This document shows positions 1-5,514 of a stretch of 8,959 bases of DNA, piece after piece. A model generated the notes under the pieces. It was given only the letters and a program-made list of their open reading frames with translations, was not told where the DNA came from and did not search any database. Within the stretch, counting starts at the first letter, position 1. Every line of letters starts with the position of its first letter. Source of the stretch: Aquimarina sp. (lineage in GTDB: Bacteria > Bacteroidota > Bacteroidia > Flavobacteriales > Flavobacteriaceae); contig NZVW01000094.1 in the NCBI GenBank assembly GCA_002697475.1, positions 1-8,959 of the forward strand, in the 5' to 3' direction. The position numbers were made by a program, and so were the translations under genes.

Positions 1-19
1 CTTTGTGTTGTTTAAATCT

Positions 20-110
20 TATAGCACAAATATATACCAGATAAACGCACAATACAATGGGGGAAAACACCCATTTTGAAGGGGAAATATACCCTAAAAC
101 ACTGGAAATA
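20..110 (-). promoter_or_regulatory. Minus-strand promoter with tandem upstream half-sites, copy 1
   Basis: Read on the minus strand, TATATTTG (27-34) matches the Bacteroidota -7 box TAnnTTTG. A TTG (55-57) lies 20 bp upstream as a -33 box. Two GGGT half-sites follow directly upstream, at 69-72 and 91-94, 22 bp apart: GGGTGTTTTCCCC and GGGTATATTTCCCC. This geometry fits an activator contacting polymerase from two helical turns on one DNA face. Transcription would run leftward out of the window, so the regulated gene is not visible. The promoter call is based on consensus and on the duplicate at 518-617; binding by a LytTR-type regulator is inference. Confidence 0.6.
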
Positions 111-150
111 TTGCACTTAACCTATATACGCCAAAGATGGTTCTATAGTT

Positions 151-178
151 TTTCTAATTGTAAACAATGAATTAGAAA
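151..178. repeat. Nested inverted repeat (8-bp arms)
   Basis: TTTCTAAT (151-158) and ATTAGAAA (171-178) are perfect complements separated by 12 bp. A second dyad, ATTGT/ACAAT (157-161 and 164-168), lies within and partly overlaps it. It could be a protein-binding dyad or a hairpin; it lacks a U-tract and GC stem, so it is unlikely to be an intrinsic terminator. It lies between the two promoter modules and no function can be assigned. Confidence 0.4.
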
Positions 179-296
179 TCTGACTTGAATTGAAAAAATA
201 GTACCTGCATATCTGAAAGCACTATATAAGGGAGCTAATATAAGTTACTTCTGTACATTTTTTTGTACTTAATGATTTGTCATTAGACCTAACAAT

Positions 297-322
297 AAAA
301 GCACATATAAGATGTGCTTTTT
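297..322. terminator. Bidirectional intrinsic terminator
   Basis: AAAAGCACAT (297-306) pairs with ATGTGCTTTT (312-321) around a 5-nt loop. Five T residues follow on the plus strand, and an A-rich left flank gives a U-tract on the minus strand. It can therefore end transcripts from either side. No plus-strand gene ends here within the window. On the minus strand it lies about 220 nt downstream of the promoter at 525-555, so it would close a short transcript. Confidence 0.7.
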
Positions 323-386
323 CCCTAACTTCACTTTTGTTCTCCCTATATATAACTGGTGTTCTTTCTATACTATAGATTCCCCA

Positions 387-473
387 TTATCTATGTATAG
401 CGTGACTAGAAGCACCAGGTAATTCTTTAATAAATTCTAATATTACGCGAAAGTTAATATTTAATAAGTTCAT
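387..473 (-). CDS. Possible 28-aa small peptide
   Basis: An ATG at 473 opens 28 codons ending in TAA (387-389). The peptide begins MNLLNINF and ends ASSHAIHR, with an amphipathic-looking middle (VILEFIKELPG). It is the main ATG-started frame in the predicted transcript, starting about 45 nt after the expected start site. There is no Shine-Dalgarno sequence, which is common in Bacteroidota. No homologue is recognised. After the TAA the same frame stays open for 54 codons, so a decayed longer gene is an alternative, and chance is a real possibility. Confidence 0.2.
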   Translation of the reverse strand: MNLLNINFRVILEFIKELPGASSHAIHR

Positions 474-517
474 AATGCTGTATGTGAAAATGGTTAATAC
501 TTTTTATTTTAAATTGT

Positions 518-617
518 TATGGTACAAATATAGAATAGATAAGGGTTGACATCAATAGGGGAAAACACCCATTTTTTAGCGTGTATTTACCCTTAAAACA
601 TATAACGCACTGAAATA
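518..617 (-). promoter_or_regulatory. Minus-strand promoter with tandem upstream half-sites, copy 2
   Basis: This module is homologous to the one at 20-110. The minus-strand -7 box TATATTTG (525-532) is identical, the TTG (553-555) is again exactly 20 bp upstream, and the 18-bp block ggggaaaacacccatttt is identical (558-575 versus 60-77) at the same distance from the TTG. GGGT half-sites are at 567-570 and 589-592, again 22 bp apart. The outer half-site has diverged (GGGTAAATACACGC). Similarity continues as a degenerate match to about 617 (CACTGAAATA versus CACTGGAAATA). It fires toward the candidate transcript at 297-518. Confidence 0.6.
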
Positions 618-718
618 CAATAAATTAAAAACAAAGTATTAAATTTTAAAAAAAGAAAATTGGAGAAAAAGATATTTTTATTTTACTTTGTATTTCAAAG
701 TACTTAAAAATATAAATT

Positions 719-1009
719 ATGAAAACACAAGACAAAAGACTTCTACTTATTTTATGTAGCGTACCCCTACTCCTTGCCGTACCCTTTTTAGCTATGAAAT
801 TTAGCTCAGCAGTAATGTGGTCACTTACTGATTTTATTATAATGGGTAGCTTATTATTAAGTGTAGGATTGGGAATTGAATTTATCTTAAGAAAAATCAA
901 ACATCCTCAATATCGTATTGCATTTATTATAGGGGCCATTCTACTCTTCTTATTAATCTGGGCGGAGTTGGCTGTAGGAGTATTTGGAACTCCTTTTGCC
1001 GGGAGCTAA
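719..1009 (+). CDS. Small 3-TM integral membrane protein, function unknown
   Basis: This 96-residue protein has three predicted membrane helices, at about residues 8-26, 34-57 and 66-88, with a short basic cytoplasmic loop around 58-66 (RKIKHPQYR). The C-terminus WAELAVGVFGTPFAGS is recognisable from many short Bacteroidota membrane proteins annotated as hypothetical, so I regard it as a real conserved gene. No catalytic motif is visible. It starts at an ATG after a very AT-rich leader with no Shine-Dalgarno sequence. The next gene follows after 110 bp with its own likely promoter, so an operon is not obvious. The N-terminal helix could be a signal anchor rather than a cleaved signal. Confidence 0.8.
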   Translation: MKTQDKRLLLILCSVPLLLAVPFLAMKFSSAVMWSLTDFIIMGSLLLSVGLGIEFILRKIKHPQYRIAFIIGAILLFLLIWAELAVGVFGTPFAGS

Positions 1010-1059
1010 TTAGCTTAAATCTTTATACTCTACAATTATTAAGGCAATATCGCGCCTCA

Positions 1060-1090
1060 TTTGTAATTATAACTCCTATCTCTATTTTTT
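1060..1090 (+). promoter_or_regulatory. Putative promoter for the DUF6090-like gene
   Basis: TTTG (1060-1063) is followed after 19 bp by TATTTTTT (1083-1090), which matches the Bacteroidota TTTG/TAnnTTTG pattern at all but the last base. The expected start site is about 25 bp before the ATG at 1120. In DNA this AT-rich a chance match is possible. Confidence 0.35.
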
Positions 1091-1119
1091 TTATTTTAGA
1101 GCATCGAAATAATTACAAT

Positions 1120-1680
1120 ATGAAAAGTAAAATTGGAGATTTAATCATTCAGGTTATTTCAGTGATGATTGGGGTATTTCTTGGGTTCGCAATAACGAAC
1201 TGGTCTGAAAACCAAAAAGAAACTTCAAAATACAATGCCTTACTTCTTAATATAACTTCTGAGATTAAAGCTAACCAAGCCAAAATTGATCAGGTTATAG
1301 GATATCATAAAATGTTAAAGGATAGTACAAAATACTATCTTAATACGAAAGAGTTTACAAATTTTAAACCCTCTTTTTTTAAGGGGGTTAATACATTATC
1401 TTTTAATAATAGTGCATATCAAACGGGAATTCAAACTGGACTTCTCAATACTATGGAGCTTGAAAAAGTTCAAGCTATCAATGATGTTTATACTAAACAG
1501 AGGTCGTATGAAGAATTTGCTAATGTTTTACTATCCGGTTTGATTACCATGGATTTTGATGAAAGCGAGAAATCAGCTCAAAAGATTGCTACATTTCTTT
1601 CTATTTCAATGACCGATATTGTCATTAAAGAAGAGCAGTTATTACAAAATATTGATCATACCCTTAGCATAATTGAATAG
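1120..1680 (+). CDS. DUF6090-like single-pass membrane protein
   Basis: The 186-residue protein starts with a short basic stretch and one transmembrane helix (about 8-27, LIIQVISVMIGVFLGFAI) followed by TNWSENQKE. This matches the N-terminal signature of the DUF6090 family of Bacteroidota (a V-I-V-G-I/V-L-hydrophobic helix, then NWNE). The rest (30-186) is mostly helical and hydrophilic, with likely coiled-coil stretches, and should lie outside the cytoplasmic membrane if the N-terminus is inside. The family has no established function. The gene stands alone, 110 bp after the 3-TM gene and 173 bp before the LytTR gene. Family assignment is from recalled motif similarity; the C-terminal part is divergent. 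Confidence 0.75.
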   Translation: MKSKIGDLIIQVISVMIGVFLGFAITNWSENQKETSKYNALLLNITSEIKANQAKIDQVIGYHKMLKDSTKYYLNTKEFTNFKPSFFKGVNTLSFNNSAYQTGIQTGLLNTMELEKVQAINDVYTKQRSYEEFANVLLSGLITMDFDESEKSAQKIATFLSISMTDIVIKEEQLLQNIDHTLSIIE

Positions 1681-1853
1681 CCTATCGATTTAAAAATAAA
1701 ATTTAAAATGCTTAGCCTAGTATATATTTATTACTGATTCAATTTTAATAAATTCTTAGTCAAAATATTTAATTTCAAAAACTTTTCAGATTCTACTTAT
1801 TCCTATATTTTTAGAATATTATTAATTATAGGTAATAAAAATCATTCCTTTTA

Positions 1854-2594
1854 ATGTATTCTCTTCATCCCTCTAAAAGATTTCATTTTATTATAGGAGC
1901 TTTAATCAGCTTTTGGTCCTTTATTTTTATTGTTTTTGTAAGACCATTTGAGCACGGACAAATGGATATCGAAAAATGGGTTTACGTAGGTCTTGGTTTC
2001 AGTACCTTAACTTTTCTAGCTTACGTTGCAGTCATTCTATATCAAAACCTGATGTATAAAAGAATAAGGAAATGGAACGTGCTACTGGAACTGAGCACAT
2101 ATCTCATATTTTTTACGTTATACGCAATTACCACTTTTATATTTTACAGAAGCCCTATTATCAATGGTTTTTATAGCTTTTATGAATTCTTGATTAATAT
2201 TATTGTCAATATATTTTTAATATTGACTCCCATCATATTTATTTCACGGCATTACACCACAAAGCTACTTCCTCCTAAAGATGACCATATAACCATTAAA
2301 GGAGATAACAAGTTAGATATATTAAAAATCAAAAAATCTGATTTAGTATGTGTTTCCAATGTCCAAAACTATGTTGAGATTTTTTATCTGGATCAGGAGC
2401 ACCTTAAAACAAAACTGATACGAACTACTTTAAAAAAACTTCAGGCTGATTTGGATTTTTTATTGCAAATTCATCGCTCTCATCTTATCAACCCTGTACA
2501 TTTTAAATCCTGGAAAGATTCTAATACAATTTTAATTAATACACTGGAACTACCTGTCTCAAAAAACTATAAAAACCAACTACTTTCTCTATAA
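1854..2594 (+). CDS. Membrane-anchored LytTR-family transcriptional regulator
   Basis: The 246-residue protein has four predicted membrane helices (about 11-30, 42-63, 79-98, 109-131) and a C-terminal LytTR DNA-binding domain (about 145-245). LytTR hallmarks are visible: IKKSDLVCVSNVQNYVEIFY (161-178 region), LIRTTLKKLQADL (188-200), IHRSHLINP (206-214) and LPVSKNYKNQL (233-243). There is no response-regulator receiver domain, so this is a one-component regulator whose membrane part probably senses a signal or binds a partner. Two bases after its stop codon begins a 2x2 array of direct repeats at 21-bp spacing, the spacing LytTR dimers use, placed in front of the DUF2306 gene. I infer that the regulator controls that gene. 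Starts at ATG; there is no obvious Shine-Dalgarno sequence. Confidence 0.9.
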   Translation: MYSLHPSKRFHFIIGALISFWSFIFIVFVRPFEHGQMDIEKWVYVGLGFSTLTFLAYVAVILYQNLMYKRIRKWNVLLELSTYLIFFTLYAITTFIFYRSPIINGFYSFYEFLINIIVNIFLILTPIIFISRHYTTKLLPPKDDHITIKGDNKLDILKIKKSDLVCVSNVQNYVEIFYLDQEHLKTKLIRTTLKKLQADLDFLLQIHRSHLINPVHFKSWKDSNTILINTLELPVSKNYKNQLLSL

Positions 2595-2595
2595 A

Positions 2596-2671
2596 TTTTA
2601 TACCTAAAACGGATAGTTTTATACCTAAAATGTATATAAACACCTAAAATCACCAATTTTATACCTTTACG
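2596..2671. promoter_or_regulatory. Four-site direct-repeat operator (two pairs, 21-bp period)
   Basis: Four 15-bp half-sites are present: TTTTATACCTAAAAC (2596-2610), TTTTATACCTAAAAT (2617-2631), ATAAACACCTAAAAT (2636-2650) and TTTTATACCTTTACG (2657-2671). The ACCT cores start at 2602, 2623, 2642 and 2663. Sites 1-2 and 3-4 are each 21 bp apart and the pairs are offset by 40 bp, so all cores lie near one helical face. Two direct repeats about 21 bp apart are the known arrangement for LytTR regulators such as AgrA. The array sits between the LytTR gene and the DUF2306 gene. Binding by that LytTR protein is inference. Confidence 0.65.
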
Positions 2672-2704
2672 TCAACAGCCTCCAAAAATCCGTAAAATAT
2701 CTTC

Positions 2705-2712
2705 TACTATTG
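2705..2712 (+). promoter_or_regulatory. Putative -7 box for the DUF2306 gene
   Basis: TACTATTG differs from the Bacteroidota TAnnTTTG box at one position. It lies 34 bp after the last operator half-site and 24 bp before the ATG at 2736. No TTG is found at the -33 position, which would fit a promoter that needs an activator bound at the repeats upstream. The call is weak. Confidence 0.3.
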
Positions 2713-2735
2713 TATTAAAATTAATCATAATTCAA

Positions 2736-3359
2736 ATGAAGAAAATTGCCTGGATTACTTTTGGATCCCTATCAATATTAGTAGGATTATATCCCATAAT
2801 ATACTTTTTAGTCGACCGCCGTTTTGGTTTATTATCCTCAAAAACCCTTGAGCTATTAAGTGATTCTCTATGGAATATTGCTTTCTATGGTCACATAATA
2901 TTAGGAGGAATTGCTCTTTTAGTAGGATGGGTACAATTTAGCCCTAAGTTACGAAGAAACAGGATGAGTCTCCACAGAAATATCGGTAAGCTTTATATCC
3001 TATCTGTACTCATCAGTGCGGTCTGCGGAGTTTATATTGCCCAGTTTGCAACGGGTGGTATTAGTAATGTTATAGGTTTTTCTTTGAGTGGTGTTGTGTG
3101 GTTTACTACAACTTTTTTAGCCTATACTTCTGTACGAAAAGGACAAATAACTAAACATCAAAACTTTATGATCTATAGCTATGCTGTTTGTTTCTCTGCA
3201 GTAACCCTGAGGATTTGGTTACCTCTACTAACTGCTTTAACCGATGATTTTATTATTGCCTACCGTATCGTTGGTTGGTTAAGCTGGGTACCAAATTTGA
3301 TTGTGGCTTATTATTTTATTAAAAGAAATTCAGTTCATAATCTCCCATCAAGAAATTAA
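2736..3359 (+). CDS. DUF2306 family polytopic membrane protein
   Basis: The 207-residue protein has about six membrane helices (5-25, 47-67, 84-104, 112-132, 146-165, 178-194). Family features are the YGHIILGGIALLVG segment (51-64), the basic loop with the SLHR motif (78-81) before GKLYILSVLISAV, and the KHQNFMI motif (140-146) at the start of helix 5. Conserved histidines H53, H80 and H141 sit at helix ends; a metal or haem role is possible but unproven. The family's function is unknown. The gene follows a LytTR regulator and a LytTR-type operator array, which suggests it is the regulator's target, its sensory partner, or both. It is close to the size I expect for the family. Starts at ATG without a clear Shine-Dalgarno sequence. 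Confidence 0.85.
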   Translation: MKKIAWITFGSLSILVGLYPIIYFLVDRRFGLLSSKTLELLSDSLWNIAFYGHIILGGIALLVGWVQFSPKLRRNRMSLHRNIGKLYILSVLISAVCGVYIAQFATGGISNVIGFSLSGVVWFTTTFLAYTSVRKGQITKHQNFMIYSYAVCFSAVTLRIWLPLLTALTDDFIIAYRIVGWLSWVPNLIVAYYFIKRNSVHNLPSRN

Positions 3360-3520
3360 TCCAATAAATCCAATATCAGAGTATTAACAAATAAAATGTT
3401 TAAACACCTAATATTCAATATCATATAAAAAAACTCTTTTTTATTCAAAAAACTACAGGTTTTGGGGTAACATTTTGTTAAAATTCGGCACATACCAGTA
3501 TAACATAATTTAGACTATAA

Positions 3521-4021
3521 ATGAAAAAAAGAGTTACTTCAATCCTATTAGCAGGAACAATTTTACTATCTACAAGTTGTGCAAGTATAGTAAGTAAATC
3601 GAATTATCCATTATCTATTGAGAGTACCCCATCTCAGGCTAACATCATTATCAAAAACAAAAAGGGTATGGAAATTTACAAGGGAACCACCCCAACCACA
3701 GTAGACCTTGAAGCTGGTAGTGGTTTTTTTAGTAAAGCTAGTTATACCATTGAGTTTAAAAAGGACGGATATGATGATAAAACCGTACCCGTAGAATTTA
3801 AATTAGATGGGTGGTATTTTGGAAATATTCTATTTGGCGGGGTAATTGGTTTATTGATCGTAGATCCGGCTACAGGGGCTATGTATAAACTGGATACTGA
3901 GTTTATCAATGAGACACTAACTCAATCTACGGCATCCGTAAGCACAAAGGAATTAAAGATTTATGATATCAATACCATACCTACTACCTGGAAATCGCAT
4001 TTAGTTGCTTTGGATAAATAA
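3521..4021 (+). CDS. PEGA-domain lipoprotein
   Basis: The 166-residue precursor has a lysine-rich start, a hydrophobic signal and a lipobox-like LSTSC with the lipidated cysteine at position 20, so it is probably anchored in the outer or inner membrane facing the periplasm. Residues about 30-95 look like a PEGA fold (YPLSIESTPSQANIII, GTTPTTVDL, YTIEFKKDGYDD). The segment GWYFGNILFGGVIGLLIVDP (97-116) followed by ATGAMYKL is strongly conserved in similar small lipoproteins of several phyla and may insert into or lie on the membrane. The specific function is unknown. The gene is separated by 161 bp from the DUF2306 gene and ends just before a strong terminator, so it is likely its own unit. 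Confidence 0.8.
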   Translation: MKKRVTSILLAGTILLSTSCASIVSKSNYPLSIESTPSQANIIIKNKKGMEIYKGTTPTTVDLEAGSGFFSKASYTIEFKKDGYDDKTVPVEFKLDGWYFGNILFGGVIGLLIVDPATGAMYKLDTEFINETLTQSTASVSTKELKIYDINTIPTTWKSHLVALDK

Positions 4022-4030
4022 TCTTTACAA

Positions 4031-4057
4031 AAAAAGCGGCGAAATTCGCCGCTTTTT
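4031..4057. terminator. Strong bidirectional intrinsic terminator
   Basis: AAAAAGCGGCGA (4031-4042) pairs perfectly with TCGCCGCTTTTT (4046-4057) around a 3-nt loop, giving a 7-bp GC-rich stem extended by five A-T pairs. T-tracts are available on both strands. It lies 10 bp after the lipoprotein stop and 10 bp beyond the stop of the convergent enzyme gene, so it serves both. Confidence 0.92.
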
Positions 4058-4066
4058 CTCTTTCAT

Positions 4067-5347
4067 TTATGCTTTTGTTTCTTCCATTTCTGGTATTACT
4101 ACCTTTTCCAAAGCCTGATCTAAATCCCAAATCAAATCCTTAGTACTCTCCACTCCTATGGATAATCTTACAAGCTTTTCTGTAATATTCATTTGCTTAC
4201 ACTGCTCCGGGTCAACACCTGCATGAGTCATTGTTTTAGGATGTTCTGCAAGACTTTCTGTACTTCCCAGACTTACTGCCAACTTCATCAGTTTTAAATT
4301 GTTTAAGAAAGTAAATGCTTCTTTCTCTCCACCTACAATATCAAATGATACCATAGCTCCCGGTGCTGAACATTGCTTACGATAAGTTGTATATTTTGCA
4401 GTACCCTCTTCCAGCAAACCTAAATAATATACATTCTCTACTTTTGGATGGTTATTTAGATAATCTGCTACTTCCTGAGCGTTTTTAGTCTGCTGATCCA
4501 TTCTTACTTTTAAAGTTTCCAAACTTCTTAGCATCAACCAGGCAGTATGAGGACTCACCATATTACCCAAAAAAGTTCTTAAAGTTTTTACTCTAATCAT
4601 TAATTCAGAGTTACCTAAAACTGCTCCTGCAATAAGGTCACTATGTCCGCCTATATATTTTGTTGCAGAATATAGCACAAGATCAGCTCCACACTGCAAG
4701 GGATGCTGCCATAATGGTCCCATATAGGTGTTATCCACCGCTACCAGTACTTGTTTATCCGTAGTGCTGTATTTTTTAGCCAATTGACTAAAACTATCAA
4801 TATCAACAATATCGTTTGTAGGATTAGCAGGAGTTTCCAGATAAATCATTGCCAATTTATCCGCTTTTCCTGATTCTTCAATCATTGTGGTTACCTCTTC
4901 CATACTCTGATTAGGCATTACCCCTATAGTATGAACACCAATTTTATTTAAAAAATGATGAATAAAATGATCCGTACCTCCATAAACCGGATTACTATAT
5001 ACTAATAAATCTCCTGGGTTTAAAAATTCAAGAAGTACTGTACTTATAGCTGACATACCACTTTCAAAAACAGCACAATCATCAGCTTTATCCCACAGTG
5101 AAAGTCTGTTTTCCAAAATCTCAAGATTAGGATTATTAATTCTACTATAAATAAGTCCTAACTCCTCATTCGGAGATTTTTGTCGTAATCCATAGGCCAG
5201 CTCAAAGAAAGCTTTACCCTCTTCAGCTGTCTTAAAAACAAAAGTAGAAGTCTGGAATATTGGACATTTTATGGCTCCCTCTGACAACTCAGGCTTATAA
5301 CCATAAGTCATCATTAAACTTTCTGGATTAAAATCGTGCTCGTTCAT
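4067..5347 (-). CDS. PLP-dependent Cys/Met metabolism enzyme, methionine gamma-lyase-like
   Basis: This is a fold-type I PLP enzyme of the trans-sulfuration family (426 aa from the ATG at 5347). It carries YSRINNPN (about 67-74, phosphate contact), the PVYGGT motif (Y122), AVDNTY (D205 to the pyridine nitrogen), SATKYIGGHSD (K230, Schiff-base lysine), SLGSTESLAEHP and VRLSIG (R394, substrate carboxylate). Its N-terminus (ESLMMTYGYKPELSEGAIKCPIFQTSTFVF) and length resemble the about 427-aa subgroup annotated as cystathionine gamma-synthase family or methionine gamma-lyase. The divergent Lrp gene recalls mdeR/mdeA, favouring methionine breakdown to methanethiol, 2-oxobutyrate and ammonia. The YGGT motif has glycine where classical methionine gamma-lyases have cysteine, so substrate is uncertain. 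The frame extends to a TTG at 5377, but ATG 5347 fits homologues better. Confidence 0.88.
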   Translation of the reverse strand: MNEHDFNPESLMMTYGYKPELSEGAIKCPIFQTSTFVFKTAEEGKAFFELAYGLRQKSPNEELGLIYSRINNPNLEILENRLSLWDKADDCAVFESGMSAISTVLLEFLNPGDLLVYSNPVYGGTDHFIHHFLNKIGVHTIGVMPNQSMEEVTTMIEESGKADKLAMIYLETPANPTNDIVDIDSFSQLAKKYSTTDKQVLVAVDNTYMGPLWQHPLQCGADLVLYSATKYIGGHSDLIAGAVLGNSELMIRVKTLRTFLGNMVSPHTAWLMLRSLETLKVRMDQQTKNAQEVADYLNNHPKVENVYYLGLLEEGTAKYTTYRKQCSAPGAMVSFDIVGGEKEAFTFLNNLKLMKLAVSLGSTESLAEHPKTMTHAGVDPEQCKQMNITEKLVRLSIGVESTKDLIWDLDQALEKVVIPEMEETKA

Positions 5348-5459
5348 TATATTCTTATTTAGTTTACCAATTATCAATTCTGAGATAAAAATAAATATTA
5401 AAGAATATTAAACCATATTATGTATATAATTCAGTTTTTTATTACATTTAATTCGTATA

Positions 5460-5478
5460 AAAAGAATTTTATTCTTTT
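5460..5478. promoter_or_regulatory. Palindrome in the divergent spacer, candidate Lrp operator
   Basis: AAAAGAAT (5460-5467) and ATTCTTTT (5471-5478) form a perfect dyad around TTT. Its core AGAATTTTATTCT is close to the AT-centred palindromes bound by Lrp/AsnC dimers. It lies 36 bp before the Lrp ATG and 112 bp before the enzyme's ATG, so it suits autoregulation and possibly control of the divergent gene. The AT-rich background makes chance dyads fairly common. Confidence 0.45.
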
Positions 5479-5514
5479 ATGTTTTAAATTTTAATTACCC
5501 AGTAGAAAAATATT

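Larger units (their letters stand above)
297..518 (-). ncRNA. Candidate short transcript, sRNA or small-peptide mRNA
   Basis: The call rests on signals at both ends: a Bacteroidota-type minus-strand promoter (-7 box 525-532, -33 box 553-555) with tandem upstream half-sites, and an intrinsic terminator hairpin (297-321). The predicted product is about 220 nt. It contains one ATG-started frame of 28 codons (387-473) and no longer ORF. Whether the RNA acts itself, encodes a peptide, or is a decayed gene that kept its promoter cannot be decided from sequence. It matches no RNA family I recognise. Confidence 0.35.
1..718. other. Gene-poor regulatory region with duplicated promoter modules
   Basis: No open frame of convincing length or composition lies here on either strand. 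The region holds two related minus-strand promoter/operator modules (about 20-110 and 518-617), a dyad at 151-178, a small hairpin at 270-285 (TAATGA, loop TTTG, TCATTA), a bidirectional terminator hairpin at 297-321, and one 28-codon minus-strand frame (387-473). The left module points out of the window, which suggests that a minus-strand gene starts just before position 1. No clear promoter for the gene at 719 was found. Confidence 0.7.

Noticed and set aside
222..386. 54 open codons continuing after the TAA of the 28-codon frame, suggesting a broken gene of about 83 codons
   Set aside because: There is no recognisable homology, and a strong terminator hairpin (297-321) lies inside the frame. 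The open run could arise by chance, so I did not call a pseudogene.
646..900. 84-codon minus-strand open frame
   Set aside because: It overlaps the plus-strand 3-TM gene antisense, has a low-complexity Ile/Lys/Phe-rich sequence from AT-rich DNA, and resembles no family.
1783..1811. Promoter for the LytTR gene (TTTT, 17 bp, TATATTTT)
   Set aside because: The spacer is short and both boxes are poor matches in extremely AT-rich DNA, so it is not distinguishable from background.
2596..2671. Repeat array as a CRISPR or simple tandem repeat
   Set aside because: The repeat units are only about 15 bp, the spacers 4-6 bp, with alternating 21/19 periods and no cas genes; this is an operator pattern.
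3461..3506. Promoter for the PEGA lipoprotein (TTTG at 3461 or 3474)
   Set aside because: No TAnnTTTG-like box is found at the right distance; only TATAACAT is present.
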